Source: WHSW01 sp963740055 (lineage in GTDB: Bacteria; Actinomycetota; Thermoleophilia; Solirubrobacterales; 70-9). From it: a stretch of DNA of 64,000 nucleotides. This document shows, one piece after another, positions 28,730 through 44,099 of this stretch. The notes under the pieces are model-generated. The model saw nothing but the letters and a program-made list of their open reading frames with translations, did no database searches and was not told the DNA's origin. The stretch covers positions 458,942-522,941 of the forward strand of contig CAVUCL010000004.1 in assembly GCA_963740055.1 (NCBI GenBank), given 5' to 3'. Within the stretch, counting starts at the first letter, position 1. Each line of letters begins with the position of its first letter. The position numbers were made by a program, and so were the translations under genes.

Positions 28730-30099
28730 CGATTCAACGCCTCGATCAGGTCGACCGAGGCGAGGATCCCGAGCGCGCGCCCATCATCGACCACGATCAC
28801 CGGCTTGCGCTCGCCGAGCAGCATCTTGATCGCGTCGTTGACCGGACTCTCGGCGGCGAGCTCGGGAAGCGGTGGCTCGATCACTTCGGTCACCGGCTCG
28901 CCGAGGATCCCGGGGTGGTCGGCCGAGGCCATCAGCAGGCCGCGCTCGGAGACCGTACCGAGGAAGGCGCGCCCGTCCTCGCCCGAGACCACGGGGACCT
29001 GGGAGACGCCGTGCTCGCGCATCAGCTCGAGCGCGCGGCCGACCGGGTCGTGACTGCCGACGGTGAGCATCGGCCGGTCGACGCCACGCGAGCGGATCAC
29101 CTCGCCGACCGTGAGCGCCTCGCCCTCGCCGAGGTAGCCGTGCTCGCGCATCCACGAGTCGTTGAAGACCTTGGAGACGTAGGGACGGCCCCCGTCGGGG
29201 ATGATCGTCGCGACCAGCGCCTCGGGGTCGTCGAGCTCGCGCGCGACCTCGATCGCGGCAACGAGCGCGGTCCCGGTCGAGCCACCGGCGAACAGGCCCT
29301 CGCGGGCGACCAGCCGGCGCGCCATCAAGAACGAGTCGCGGTCGGAGACGGTGACGTAGCGGTCGACCACCGAGGGGTCGAAGGTGTCGGGCCAGAAGTC
29401 CTCGCCGATGCCCTCGACCCGATAGGGATGCACCGGGCCGCCGGAGTAGATCGATCCCTCCGGGTCGGCGCCAATCACCTCGACCTCGGGGCGCTGCTGC
29501 TTGATGTAGCGGCCGACGCCCGTGATCGTGCCGCCCGTGCCGACGGCGACCACCAGGTGGGTGAGCGCGCCGGCGGTCTGGCGCCAGAGCTCCGGCCCGG
29601 TCGAGCTGAAGTGGGTCTCGGGATTGGCGTCGTTGAAGTACTGGTTCGGCTGGAACGCGCCCTCGATCTCCTCCGTGAGCCGGTCGGCGACGCGGTAGTA
29701 GGACTGCGGCGAGTCGGGCTCGACCGCGGTCGGGCAGACGACCACCTCGGCGCCGAACGCGCGCAGGGTGTCGATCTTCTCGCGGCTCATCTTGTCCGGC
29801 ATCACCGCGATCACGCTGTAACCGCGCAGTGCCGCCGCCATCGCGAGCCCGAGCCCGGTGTTGCCGGAGGTCGGCTCGATCAACGTCCCGCCCGGCTTCA
29901 GCTTGCCCTCGCGCTCGGCCGCCTCGATCATCGCCAGCGCGGGGCGGTCCTTGATCGAGCCGCCCGGGTTCAGGTACTCGACCTTGGCGACCAGCGGCGT
30001 GCGCAGCTCGGGCTCGAGCCGCGACAGGCGCACGAGCGGCGTCTCGCCGATCAGGTCGAGGACCGACTCATGGATCTCGCTCCCAGCCCGCGCGGCCAC
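28726..30099 (-). CDS. Cystathionine beta-synthase (PLP domain plus CBS pair)
   Basis: A 457-residue fold-type II PLP enzyme. Lys50 in NPGGSIKDRPALAMIE binds PLP; TSGNTGLGLAMAAAL contacts substrate; GTGGTITGVGRYIKQ is the phosphate loop. Residues ~335-457 form two CBS domains (LTVGSHDPVGRALELMREHG, and ESPVNDAIKMLLGERKPVIV) that typically bind adenosyl compounds for regulation. It condenses serine (or O-acetylserine) with homocysteine. Coupled to the gamma-lyase gene by a 4-bp overlap. Confidence 0.93.
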   Translation of the reverse strand: MAARAGSEIHESVLDLIGETPLVRLSRLEPELRTPLVAKVEYLNPGGSIKDRPALAMIEAAEREGKLKPGGTLIEPTSGNTGLGLAMAAALRGYSVIAVMPDKMSREKIDTLRAFGAEVVVCPTAVEPDSPQSYYRVADRLTEEIEGAFQPNQYFNDANPETHFSSTGPELWRQTAGALTHLVVAVGTGGTITGVGRYIKQQRPEVEVIGADPEGSIYSGGPVHPYRVEGIGEDFWPDTFDPSVVDRYVTVSDRDSFLMARRLVAREGLFAGGSTGTALVAAIEVARELDDPEALVATIIPDGGRPYVSKVFNDSWMREHGYLGEGEALTVGEVIRSRGVDRPMLTVGSHDPVGRALELMREHGVSQVPVVSGEDGRAFLGTVSERGLLMASADHPGILGEPVTEVIEPPLPELAAESPVNDAIKMLLGERKPVIVVDDGRALGILASVDLIEALNR

Positions 30100-30106
30100 G
30101 GGATGA

Positions 30107-30139
30107 GCTTACGCCGCCCGCGGCGCGGGCGGCGTAAGC
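30107..30139. terminator. 15-bp perfect inverted repeat between two genes
   Basis: GCTTACGCCGCCCGC (30107-30121) and its exact complement (30125-30139) flank a 3-nt loop. It lies 20 bp after the stop of the choice-of-anchor L gene and 7 bp before the cystathionine beta-synthase start. With no U-tract it is an imperfect intrinsic terminator; it may act in either direction or as a protein site. Confidence 0.5.
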
Positions 30140-30158
30140 GTTTGAACCCGGCCGACCT

Positions 30159-31349
30159 CTACTTCTTCAACTTCGCCTTGAACGAGACGCTGGCGCCGTT
30201 GACCGTGTTGGTCAGCTTGATCTTGCCCTTCGCCTTCTTGGTGGTCTTGAAGAGCTTCTTGCCCTTCTTGCTGAGCTTCACGGTCGCCGCGCCGGTGGTC
30301 GCCGGCTCGACCGAGTAGGTCCCCTTCGCGACCTTGATCTTCTTCTTCTTGCTCAGCGTGACCTTGTTATTGCCACCACCGCCGCCGCCCGGCACCGTGG
30401 CGGTGATCACGACCTTGCCGATGCAAGGATCGCTCGCCCCCTCGGGCAGCGTGCAGGTGAGCGGGAAGGTGCCGTTCTTGCCGTCGAAGTTGATCTTGTT
30501 CGACCCGGCGGTCACGCCGACCGCGCCGCCGAACAGATCCGGCGCCTGGCACGTCTGTGGCCCTTCGGTGTTGAAGCGAAGGTTGTCGATGAACGCCGCC
30601 GAGTCGTAGATCGAGTCGCCGGCGTCGTAGACCGAGAAGTAGACGGTGTGCTGCCCGGCCGTGATCGGCACCTTCGCCGTCAGCAAGGGCGTGCCCGCGT
30701 CATACGTCGTGCCCGGCTGCGCGTCAGCCTCGCTGACCGCGGTCGGTCCGACGGTGTCGACCGAGACCTGGTCGCCGTATCCGGCGGCGAAGTCGTTCGG
30801 CGCAATCAGCTGCGCCTGCCCCGTCTTCGGGTCCGATCCAAGGGTCCAGTCGGTCGTGTCGAGCTCGGCGACGAACGCGTCGTTGAAGCCCGCGTTGACG
30901 AACTCGGGGAACTCCTCGGAGAAGAACTTGTAGTCGACCAGCAGGCAGCTGACGTTGCCGGGCACGGTGATGCTGACGCCGAGCGTCATCGGGTCGAACG
31001 CGCCCCCGCGCGCCGGCACCGTGACCCCGTAGCTGCCGCTCGAGCTCGGTGAGTCGTTGGGCTCGTCGGCGATCTCCGCGTCACCCGAGGTGATCACGCC
31101 GAAGTTGCCGCCCGCGACCGGGAAGCCGGCATGCCCGGCGTTGTCGCCGACACCGGCCTGGCCATCCGAGTAGCCGGGGCTGAAGCCACCGCTCTGTCCG
31201 CCGATCGCCTGAGCGACGACGTTCGGGTCGTTCTCGGCGCTGATGTTGGCACTCGCCGCGCTCACCGGCCCGACCACCGCGATCGCGGCCACCGAAAGCA
31301 GGGCTCCGAGTCCGATCCGACGCCACTCCCACTGGAATCCTTGTTCCAT
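30159..31349 (-). CDS. Secreted choice-of-anchor L-like protein with lysine-rich C-terminus
   Basis: A 396-residue exported protein. ATG 31349 follows a GGGGGAG Shine-Dalgarno and gives a signal peptide (RRIGLGALLSVAAIAVVGP ... SAASA). The body carries the choice-of-anchor L hallmark FFSEEFPEFVNAGFNDAFVA, then a beta-sandwich with DAGDSIYDSAAFIDNLRF. The last ~70 residues are very lysine-rich (KVTLSKKKKIKVAKGTYSVE, KKGKKLFKTTKKAKGKIKL), a basic module that could hold the protein to anionic wall polymers (inference). Its promoter overlaps the end of the upstream gene. Confidence 0.78.
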   Translation of the reverse strand: MEQGFQWEWRRIGLGALLSVAAIAVVGPVSAASANISAENDPNVVAQAIGGQSGGFSPGYSDGQAGVGDNAGHAGFPVAGGNFGVITSGDAEIADEPNDSPSSSGSYGVTVPARGGAFDPMTLGVSITVPGNVSCLLVDYKFFSEEFPEFVNAGFNDAFVAELDTTDWTLGSDPKTGQAQLIAPNDFAAGYGDQVSVDTVGPTAVSEADAQPGTTYDAGTPLLTAKVPITAGQHTVYFSVYDAGDSIYDSAAFIDNLRFNTEGPQTCQAPDLFGGAVGVTAGSNKINFDGKNGTFPLTCTLPEGASDPCIGKVVITATVPGGGGGGNNKVTLSKKKKIKVAKGTYSVEPATTGAATVKLSKKGKKLFKTTKKAKGKIKLTNTVNGASVSFKAKLKK

Positions 31350-31424
31350 TCCACTCCCCCGAGTGTTGCTGCCGGACCGTCGCGCGGCCGACATGGCTCG
31401 TATGAAATTCACCCCTTAGCAGCG

Positions 31425-31454
31425 ATCCTATGCCGACGACGGACGCGGAGTCAA
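31425..31454 (-). promoter_or_regulatory. Putative promoter of the choice-of-anchor L gene
   Basis: Minus strand: TTGACT (31454-31449), an 18-bp spacer, then TAGGAT (31430-31425), about 75 bp upstream of the ATG at 31349. The layout matches promoters before 46221, 48685 and 52203. Confidence 0.6.
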
Positions 31455-31455
31455 G

Positions 31456-32781
31456 CTAGCGGCGCCTGCGCACCTTCCACTTGTGCTTGTCCGGGGTCGG
31501 GTCGGCGTTGCCGGCGGCGTCGATCGCGCGCACCTCGAGCCGGTGCTTGCCGCGCTTGGCCTTGAACTTGAGCGGCGACGCGCAGGGCTCGAACTCGCCC
31601 TTGTCGAGCTTGCACTCGAAGCTCGATCCGGCCTCGGTCGAGCTGAACAGGAACTTCGCCTTCTTCTTGAACGTCTTTTTCTTCGGGCCCTTGTCGATCG
31701 ACGTCTCGGGCGCGACGATGTCGGCGCTGCCGCCGCCACCGTCCGGGGGCGGGTCGCTGGTGTCCTCGGCGATCGAGAAGTTGCGGGTGACGGTGTTCGG
31801 GTTGCCGGCGTTGTCGGTCGCGCGGACCGAGAAGGTGTAGTTCCCGACCCCGAGATTGGAGACCGAATGCGACGAGCTTCCGCCCGAGCACGCTCCGAAG
31901 CTCGCCGGGTCACCGACCGAGACGACGCTGCACTGAACCGACGCCACCCCGCTCGGGGTAGCGCTCGGGGCACTCGCCGGGGCAGCGTCGGCGGCCGTGA
32001 ACGACCAGGTCTGGGTCGACCCCGGGCCGTAGGTCTGACCGTTTGGCCCGCTGAACGCGCTGAAGATTGGCGCGGTGTTGTCGATCGTGAACGAGGCCTC
32101 GGTGAAGCCTGCGTTGCCGGCGGGATCGAACGCGGTCGCGCGGAGCGTGGCCGCGCCGTCGACAACGGACGCGGTGTTGTAAGACGCTTGGTACGGGGCG
32201 GTCGTGTCCATGCCGACCAACGTCCCTCGGACGCGAAACTCGATCCGGGTGACGCCGTTAGGGTCCGAGGCCGACGCCGAGAGCGTGATTGTCCCGCGGT
32301 GGAAGCCGCTGCTCGGGGACACGCCGGAGACCATCGGCGGGGTGTTGTCGACGAAGGTCGCGGTGACGGTCTTGCTCGACGACATCGTGACCTGGCAGGT
32401 GCGCGCGGTGGCCGGCACGCAGTTGGAAGACCACGAGCTGAACACGTAGCCGTTGCGGTCGGGCTCGGCGGTGAGCTCGACCGTTTGCGCGAAGCAGAAC
32501 TGCGGTGGTGGTGGGTCCGGGTTCGACTCGCAGTCGTCCGCGTAAAACTCCGAGCAGTCGGGCAATCCGGTCTCGTCGCAATCGATTCCGGTGGTGGACC
32601 CGTCGTTGCTGGGTCCGCTGATGTCGCCCTTGCCGACGACGCTGACGGTCAGCGTCCCGTCGGCATCCGCCCGCGCGGCGTCGAACGCGGACAGCGCGAG
32701 CAGCGCGATGCACGCGCCGCCGATCGTCAGGGCCACCCGCCACCCCCTGCGCAGGTGAGCACTACACCCAAGAGTGCTCAT
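31456..32781 (-). CDS. Secreted Ig-like-domain protein with FECKLD-type C-terminal domain
   Basis: A 441-residue exported protein (ATG 32781; signal segment VALTIGGACIALLALSAFDA). A cysteine-containing N-terminal domain is followed by bacterial Ig-like repeats (TPPMVSGVSPSSGFHRGTIT, TAPIFSAFSGPNGQTYGPGS). The C-terminal ~85 residues form a basic domain: KKKTFKKKAKFLFSSTEAGS, SFECKLDKGEFEPCASP, HRLEVRAIDAAGNADPTPDK. The same domain ends the TolB-like protein at 53631-54877. Probably cell-surface; function unknown. Confidence 0.75.
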   Translation of the reverse strand: MSTLGCSAHLRRGWRVALTIGGACIALLALSAFDAARADADGTLTVSVVGKGDISGPSNDGSTTGIDCDETGLPDCSEFYADDCESNPDPPPPQFCFAQTVELTAEPDRNGYVFSSWSSNCVPATARTCQVTMSSSKTVTATFVDNTPPMVSGVSPSSGFHRGTITLSASASDPNGVTRIEFRVRGTLVGMDTTAPYQASYNTASVVDGAATLRATAFDPAGNAGFTEASFTIDNTAPIFSAFSGPNGQTYGPGSTQTWSFTAADAAPASAPSATPSGVASVQCSVVSVGDPASFGACSGGSSSHSVSNLGVGNYTFSVRATDNAGNPNTVTRNFSIAEDTSDPPPDGGGGSADIVAPETSIDKGPKKKTFKKKAKFLFSSTEAGSSFECKLDKGEFEPCASPLKFKAKRGKHRLEVRAIDAAGNADPTPDKHKWKVRRRR

Positions 32782-32791
32782 CTCGCGCGCG

Positions 32792-32820
32792 AATCTAGCG
32801 CACCGCGAGGCGCCTGACAA
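32792..32820 (-). promoter_or_regulatory. Putative promoter of the Ig-like secreted protein
   Basis: Minus strand: TTGTCA (32820-32815), a 17-bp spacer, then TAGATT (32797-32792), ten bases before the ATG at 32781, so the mRNA would be nearly leaderless. It lies directly after the rpoC stop. Confidence 0.45.
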
Positions 32821-32844
32821 CCACCGACCGCGCGGATTGAGCTC

Positions 32845-36897
<4,053 letters not shown>

Positions 36898-36906
36898 CAG
36901 CTCGCG

Positions 36907-40473
<3,567 letters not shown>

Positions 40474-40556
40474 CTGGGCGACTCCTCAGATGGTCGAAAG
40501 TGGGCGAATCTGCGCGAGAGATTCGGGCAGACAAGCGGTCAACGGCGCGACGCACG

Positions 40557-40586
40557 AAGATACCACATCGTTGACGAGTAGTTCAA
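40557..40586 (-). promoter_or_regulatory. Putative rpoBC promoter
   Basis: Minus strand: TTGAAC (40586-40581), an 18-bp spacer and TATCTT (40562-40557), giving a leader of roughly 75 nt before the rpoB TTG. It would allow rpoBC transcription independent of rplJL. Confidence 0.5.
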
Positions 40587-40601
40587 GCGTGCGCCACGCA
40601 T

Positions 40602-40629
40602 GGGTCGCTCGCCGATCGACGAGCGACCC
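40602..40629 (-). terminator. Hairpin between rplL and rpoB (attenuator-like)
   Basis: A perfect 10-bp stem (GGGTCGCTCG / CGAGCGACCC) with an 8-nt loop, 9 bp after the rplL stop and without a U-tract. Its position matches the partial terminator known between rplL and rpoB in enterobacteria. Confidence 0.55.
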
Positions 40630-40637
40630 GATCCTCG

Positions 40638-41027
40638 TTACTTGAGCTCGACCGAACCGCCGGCCTCCTCGAGCTCGGCCTTGAGCTTATCGGCCTCCTC
40701 GCGCTCGACGCCCTCCTTGACCGGCTTCGGAGCGCCGTCGACGAGCGCCTTCGCGTCCTTGAGGCCGAGGCCGGTGGCGGCGCGCACGGCCTTGATCACC
40801 TGGATCTTCTTGTCGCCCGCCTCGGTCAGCACGACGTCGACGGTGCTCGACTCCTCGCCGGCCTCGTCGCCGCCACCGCCACCGCCGGCGGCCGGGGCCG
40901 CCGCGGCGACCGCGGTCGCCGAGACGCCGAACTCCTCCTCGAGCGCCTTGATCCGCTCGGAGAGCTCGATCACCGAGATGCCCTTGAGCTCCTCGATCCA
41001 GTCCTCGGTTGAGATCTTGGTTGCCAC
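40638..41027 (-). CDS. rplL: 50S ribosomal protein L7/L12
   Basis: A 129-residue stalk protein that recruits GTPase factors. The N-terminal dimer domain (EDWIEELKGISVIELSERIK), an Ala/Gly hinge and the C-terminal domain (VDVVLTEAGDKKIQVIKAVR, GLGLKDAKALVDGAPKPVKE) are all normal. It abuts rplJ with no gap. Confidence 0.98.
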   Translation of the reverse strand: MATKISTEDWIEELKGISVIELSERIKALEEEFGVSATAVAAAAPAAGGGGGGDEAGEESSTVDVVLTEAGDKKIQVIKAVRAATGLGLKDAKALVDGAPKPVKEGVEREEADKLKAELEEAGGSVELK

Positions 41028-41684
41028 TTAGTCCTCGCTTTCATCGGCCGACGATTGGTCGTCGCCCTGCTCGTCTTCTTCGGAAGTCTCTCGGCTCTCG
41101 GTCGGTTCGCTCTCCTCGGCGGCCTCCGGCTCGGGCTCGTCTGGCTCGGGCTCCGGCTCGTCGCCGCCGACCAGACCCTGCTCGGCGATCTGGCCGAGCG
41201 CGAGCGCGAGGCCGGAGATCATCGAGTTGAGCCCGGTGACCAGCCCGGTGAGCGGGCTCGCGGTGAGCCCGACGAGCTGGCCGTGGAGGACGTCGAGGCC
41301 GGGCAGGCGCGCGATCGCCTCGAAGCCCTCGCCGTCGAGCGCCTCGCCGTCCATCAGGCCGCCCTTGTAGGAGAGCACCTGGTGCTCCTTGGCGAAGGTC
41401 GCGATCGCCTTCGCGGCGACGACCGGATCGCCGCTGATCAGGGTCAGCGCCGTGGGGCCGACGAGCAGCTCGTCGACGTGCTCGGTCCCGGCGTCGGCGA
41501 CCGCCAGCTTCGCGAGCCGGTTCTTGACCACTCTGAACACCGCGTCGGCCTCGGCGAGGTTGCGCCGCAGCTCCGCCGACTGGGTGACGCTGATCCCCCG
41601 GTAGTCGACCGCGAACACGGCGTCGGCCTGCTTCAGGCTCTCGCTGAGCTCGGCGATCGCGGCTGTCTTCTGCTCTCTGTCCAT
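41028..41684 (-). CDS. rplJ: 50S ribosomal protein L10 with acidic C-terminal tail
   Basis: A 218-residue L10 forming the base of the stalk. ATG 41684 starts MDREQKTAAIAELSESLKQA; the RNA-binding domain includes DAVFAVDYRGISVTQSAELR and FRVVKNRLAKLAV. After the L12-binding helix (about residue 170) comes a ~45-residue Glu/Asp/Pro-rich tail not found in minimal L10. An L10-type leader precedes it. Confidence 0.97.
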   Translation of the reverse strand: MDREQKTAAIAELSESLKQADAVFAVDYRGISVTQSAELRRNLAEADAVFRVVKNRLAKLAVADAGTEHVDELLVGPTALTLISGDPVVAAKAIATFAKEHQVLSYKGGLMDGEALDGEGFEAIARLPGLDVLHGQLVGLTASPLTGLVTGLNSMISGLALALGQIAEQGLVGGDEPEPEPDEPEPEAAEESEPTESRETSEEDEQGDDQSSADESED

Positions 41685-41705
41685 TCGGTCTTGGCGCCGC
41701 CCACG

Positions 41706-41731
41706 AAAAGAGCCTGCGCGCAGGCAGGCTC
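41706..41731 (-). terminator. Terminator/attenuator hairpin in the rplJ leader
   Basis: Minus strand GAGCCTGC (41731-41724), a 6-nt loop, GCAGGCTC (41717-41710), then TTTT. It is oriented toward rplJ, as expected of a transcription attenuator. Confidence 0.7.
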
Positions 41732-41815
41732 GAAAGGACGGGCTCTCGATCCTCACCTGCGCCGGTCTTGCGGGCCCGCTGCGCGGGCCCCGCCGGCGGT
41801 CTTCGGCGGGTTTGG
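41706..41815 (-). promoter_or_regulatory. L10 leader (ribosomal protein autoregulatory RNA), putative
   Basis: The minus-strand leader upstream of rplJ contains CCGAAGACCGCCGG, a GGGCCCG hairpin, then AAGACCGGCGCAGGTGAGGA, resembling the conserved L10/L12-binding elements of actinobacterial rplJ leaders. It ends in a terminator hairpin 22 bp before the ATG. Excess L10-L12 would bind and reduce rplJL expression (family knowledge); the match is by eye. Confidence 0.6.
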
Positions 41816-41844
41816 AGCGGGCGATGCTAGCAGCACCGCCCGCT
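41816..41844 (-). terminator. Inverted repeat downstream of the first beta-helix/RTX gene
   Basis: AGCGGGCG (41816-41823) pairs with CGCCCGCT (41837-41844). It lies 20 bp after the stop at 41864 and lacks a U-tract, so it is a weak terminator candidate. Confidence 0.4.
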
Positions 41845-41863
41845 CGGGATGCGCGACCGCCCG

Positions 41864-44087
41864 CTAGCTCCCCTTGACCTTGACGACCTCGCAGTTGGGC
41901 GAGACCTTGTCCTTGCGGTCGACCTTGGCGCGGTCGTTGCCGCCACCGCAGTTGACCTTGTCGCGCTTGCCGTCGACGGCGTTGATCTTGTCCTTGCCGC
42001 CGTTGCCCTTGAGCTTGTCCTTGCCCGGACCGCCCTTGAGCTTGTCCTTGCCGGCGCCGCCGGAGACCTTGTCCTTGCCGCCGCCGCCGTTGGCCTTGTC
42101 CTTGCCGCCCGAGCCCTTGAGCTTGTCCGCGCCGCCGGAGCCCGAGAGCCGGTCCTTGCCGGCCTCGCCCTTGACGTTGTCCTTGCCGGCGCGGCCGTTG
42201 AGCTTGTCCTTGCCCGCGCCACCGAGGACCAGGTCCTTGCCGCCGCCGGCGTCGGCCTTGTCGTTGCCGGCGTCACCCGAGACGCAGTCCGCGCCGCCGA
42301 GCGCGTTCAGGGTGTCGTTGCCGCCGGCGCCGAACAGGGCGTCGGAGGCGTCGGAGCCGGTGATCGTGTCGGGGCCGTCGGTGCCCGGTCTTCGAGCCGA
42401 CCACCGCGCCCTTGCACTCTGCGTTTCCGGGCAGGTCGTTCTCGCCCGGCTGCAGCTCGACCGAACCCATGTCGGTGCCGTCGGAGCCGTCGTTGTTGGC
42501 GATCACGACCGCGTCGAACGTGCGCGGGCTGCCGCGCTGGTCGGTGTCGAGGCCGTTGGCGACCCCGGCGTCGAGCGCCGGGCTTGAGAGCGCCGGCAGG
42601 TGGGTCTCGGTCGGGCCGCCGTTCGCTCCCGAGCGCCGAGCTCCGGGTCGACGCCGGTGAGGTTGGAGCCCGCGGGGTCGTCGCTGATCTCCGCGCCGTC
42701 GGGGTCCTCGATCAGCGAGTGGCCGACCTCGAACCCGTCGGCGAACTCGCCCTGGCCGAGGTCGTTGCCGCCGCTTTCGGCCGAGTTGTTGGCGACGATC
42801 GTCGAGGAGATCGACAACGGCCCGTTCTCGTCGATCGGGTCGATCAGGTCCTCCTCGTCGTCGTAGAGGTAGACGCCGCCGCCGGAGTAGTCGCCCGCGT
42901 CATTGGGATCGATGCCGGCGACGTTGTCGACGATCGTCGAGTTGCGGATCGTCGTCTCCTGGTCCTCGTAGAGGTAGCCGAAGTAGATCCCGCCGCCGTC
43001 GTAGGCCGCATCGTTGCCGGACACGGTCGTGTTCTCGATCAGCGTCGTGCCCTCGATGTCGTAGACGGACACACCGCCACCGTCGCCTTCGTCCGCGGAG
43101 TTGCCTGAGAGCGTGTTGCCGACGATCGTCAGGTCGCCGCCGTTGACGTCGTGGACCGCGAGGCCACCGCCGTTGTCGTAGAGCGCGGAGTTGCCGGTGA
43201 GCGTGTTGCCCTCGATCGTCGCGTCAGCATCGACCTCGCTGAGGTCGATCGCGCCGCCATTGTCGTCCGCGTCATTGCCGGTCAGGCTCGAGCTCTCGAT
43301 CACGACGTCGCCATCGGCCGAGCTCAGGTAGAGCGCCCCGCCGTCATTTTCGGCCGTGTTGTCGCTGAACTCGCTATCGCTGATCAGCAGCTCGACATCG
43401 CCGGCGCCCGAGCCCTCGGTGCCCTCGAGGTAGAGCGCGCCGCCGCCGTCGTCGGCGTCGTTGTCGGTGAAGACCGAGTTCGTGACCGTGAGGTTGCCGC
43501 TGTCGCTGGAGACCGCGCCGCCGCCATCGCCGGCGTAGTTGTCGGTGAACACGGTCGAGTCGAGCGTCAGCGTCGCCTGGTAGGAGTAGAGGGCGCCGCC
43601 GTCGATGTCGTCGTAACCCTCGGTGAAGGTCGAGCCCGGAGATCGTCACCGGCTCGAAATCGACGCCGTTCACGCCCGGCTCGATATAGAAGATCCGCGA
43701 CGCGTCGTCGCCGCTCACGGTCAGCGTCTCGGCGCCGGGACCGGTCACGGTCACCTCCTCGAGCAGCGGGATCTCGCCGTCGTCGTCGGTGAGCGTGATC
43801 GTGCCTGTGAGCCCCGAGGCGAAGGTGATCTCGTCGCCGCCGTCGAGCAGGTTCGCCGCGTCGGCGGCCTCGCGCAGCGAGCAGTCGGTGGGTTGGCAGA
43901 GGGCGTCGTCGGTGTCGTCGAGCTTGGTGACCTGGAAGGTGTCGGCCTGGGCCGCGGGCGCGAACAGGACGGTCGCCCCGATCGCGAGCCCGGTGCCCGC
44001 CGCCACCCGGCGGCCGAGTCGTGACGCGCGACGCTCCTCGCGCGCGACTGCCTGCTCGTGGTTACGACGGATCCTGCGTGCTGACAT
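41864..44087 (-). CDS. CSLREA beta-helix protein with lysine-type RTX tail, paralogue 1 (three frameshifts)
   Basis: About 740 residues. GAGGAG precedes ATG 44087. A long basic n-region (MSARRIRRNHEQAVAREERR) leads to a signal core ending FAPAAQA. Next come a CSLREA domain (DCSLREAADAANLLDG), right-handed beta-helix repeats (GGALYLEGTEGSG, NTAENDGGALYLSSADGD), a choice-of-anchor Q segment (SPALDAGVANGLDTDQ), then RTX nonapeptides that change from Asp-rich to GGAGKDKLK-like, and a cap with two Cys (VNCGGGNDRAKVD ... NCEVVKVKGS). Frameshifts lie near 43631, 42630 and 42392; at the last, paralogue 2 has one C fewer. Thirteen bases separate it from paralogue 2 upstream. Confidence 0.78.
41880..42300 (-). 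repeat. RTX-like nonapeptide coding repeats, paralogue 1
   Basis: A tract of about 27-bp coding repeats (CTTGTCCTTGCCGCC-type on the plus strand) encoding GGxGKDKLK-like units. Confidence 0.85.
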
Positions 44088-44099
44088 GCCCACTCCTCG

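Noticed and set aside
41880..42300. CRISPR-like array
   Set aside because: The short regular repeats have no unique spacers of constant size, and translate as RTX nonapeptides in frame with a signal-peptide protein.
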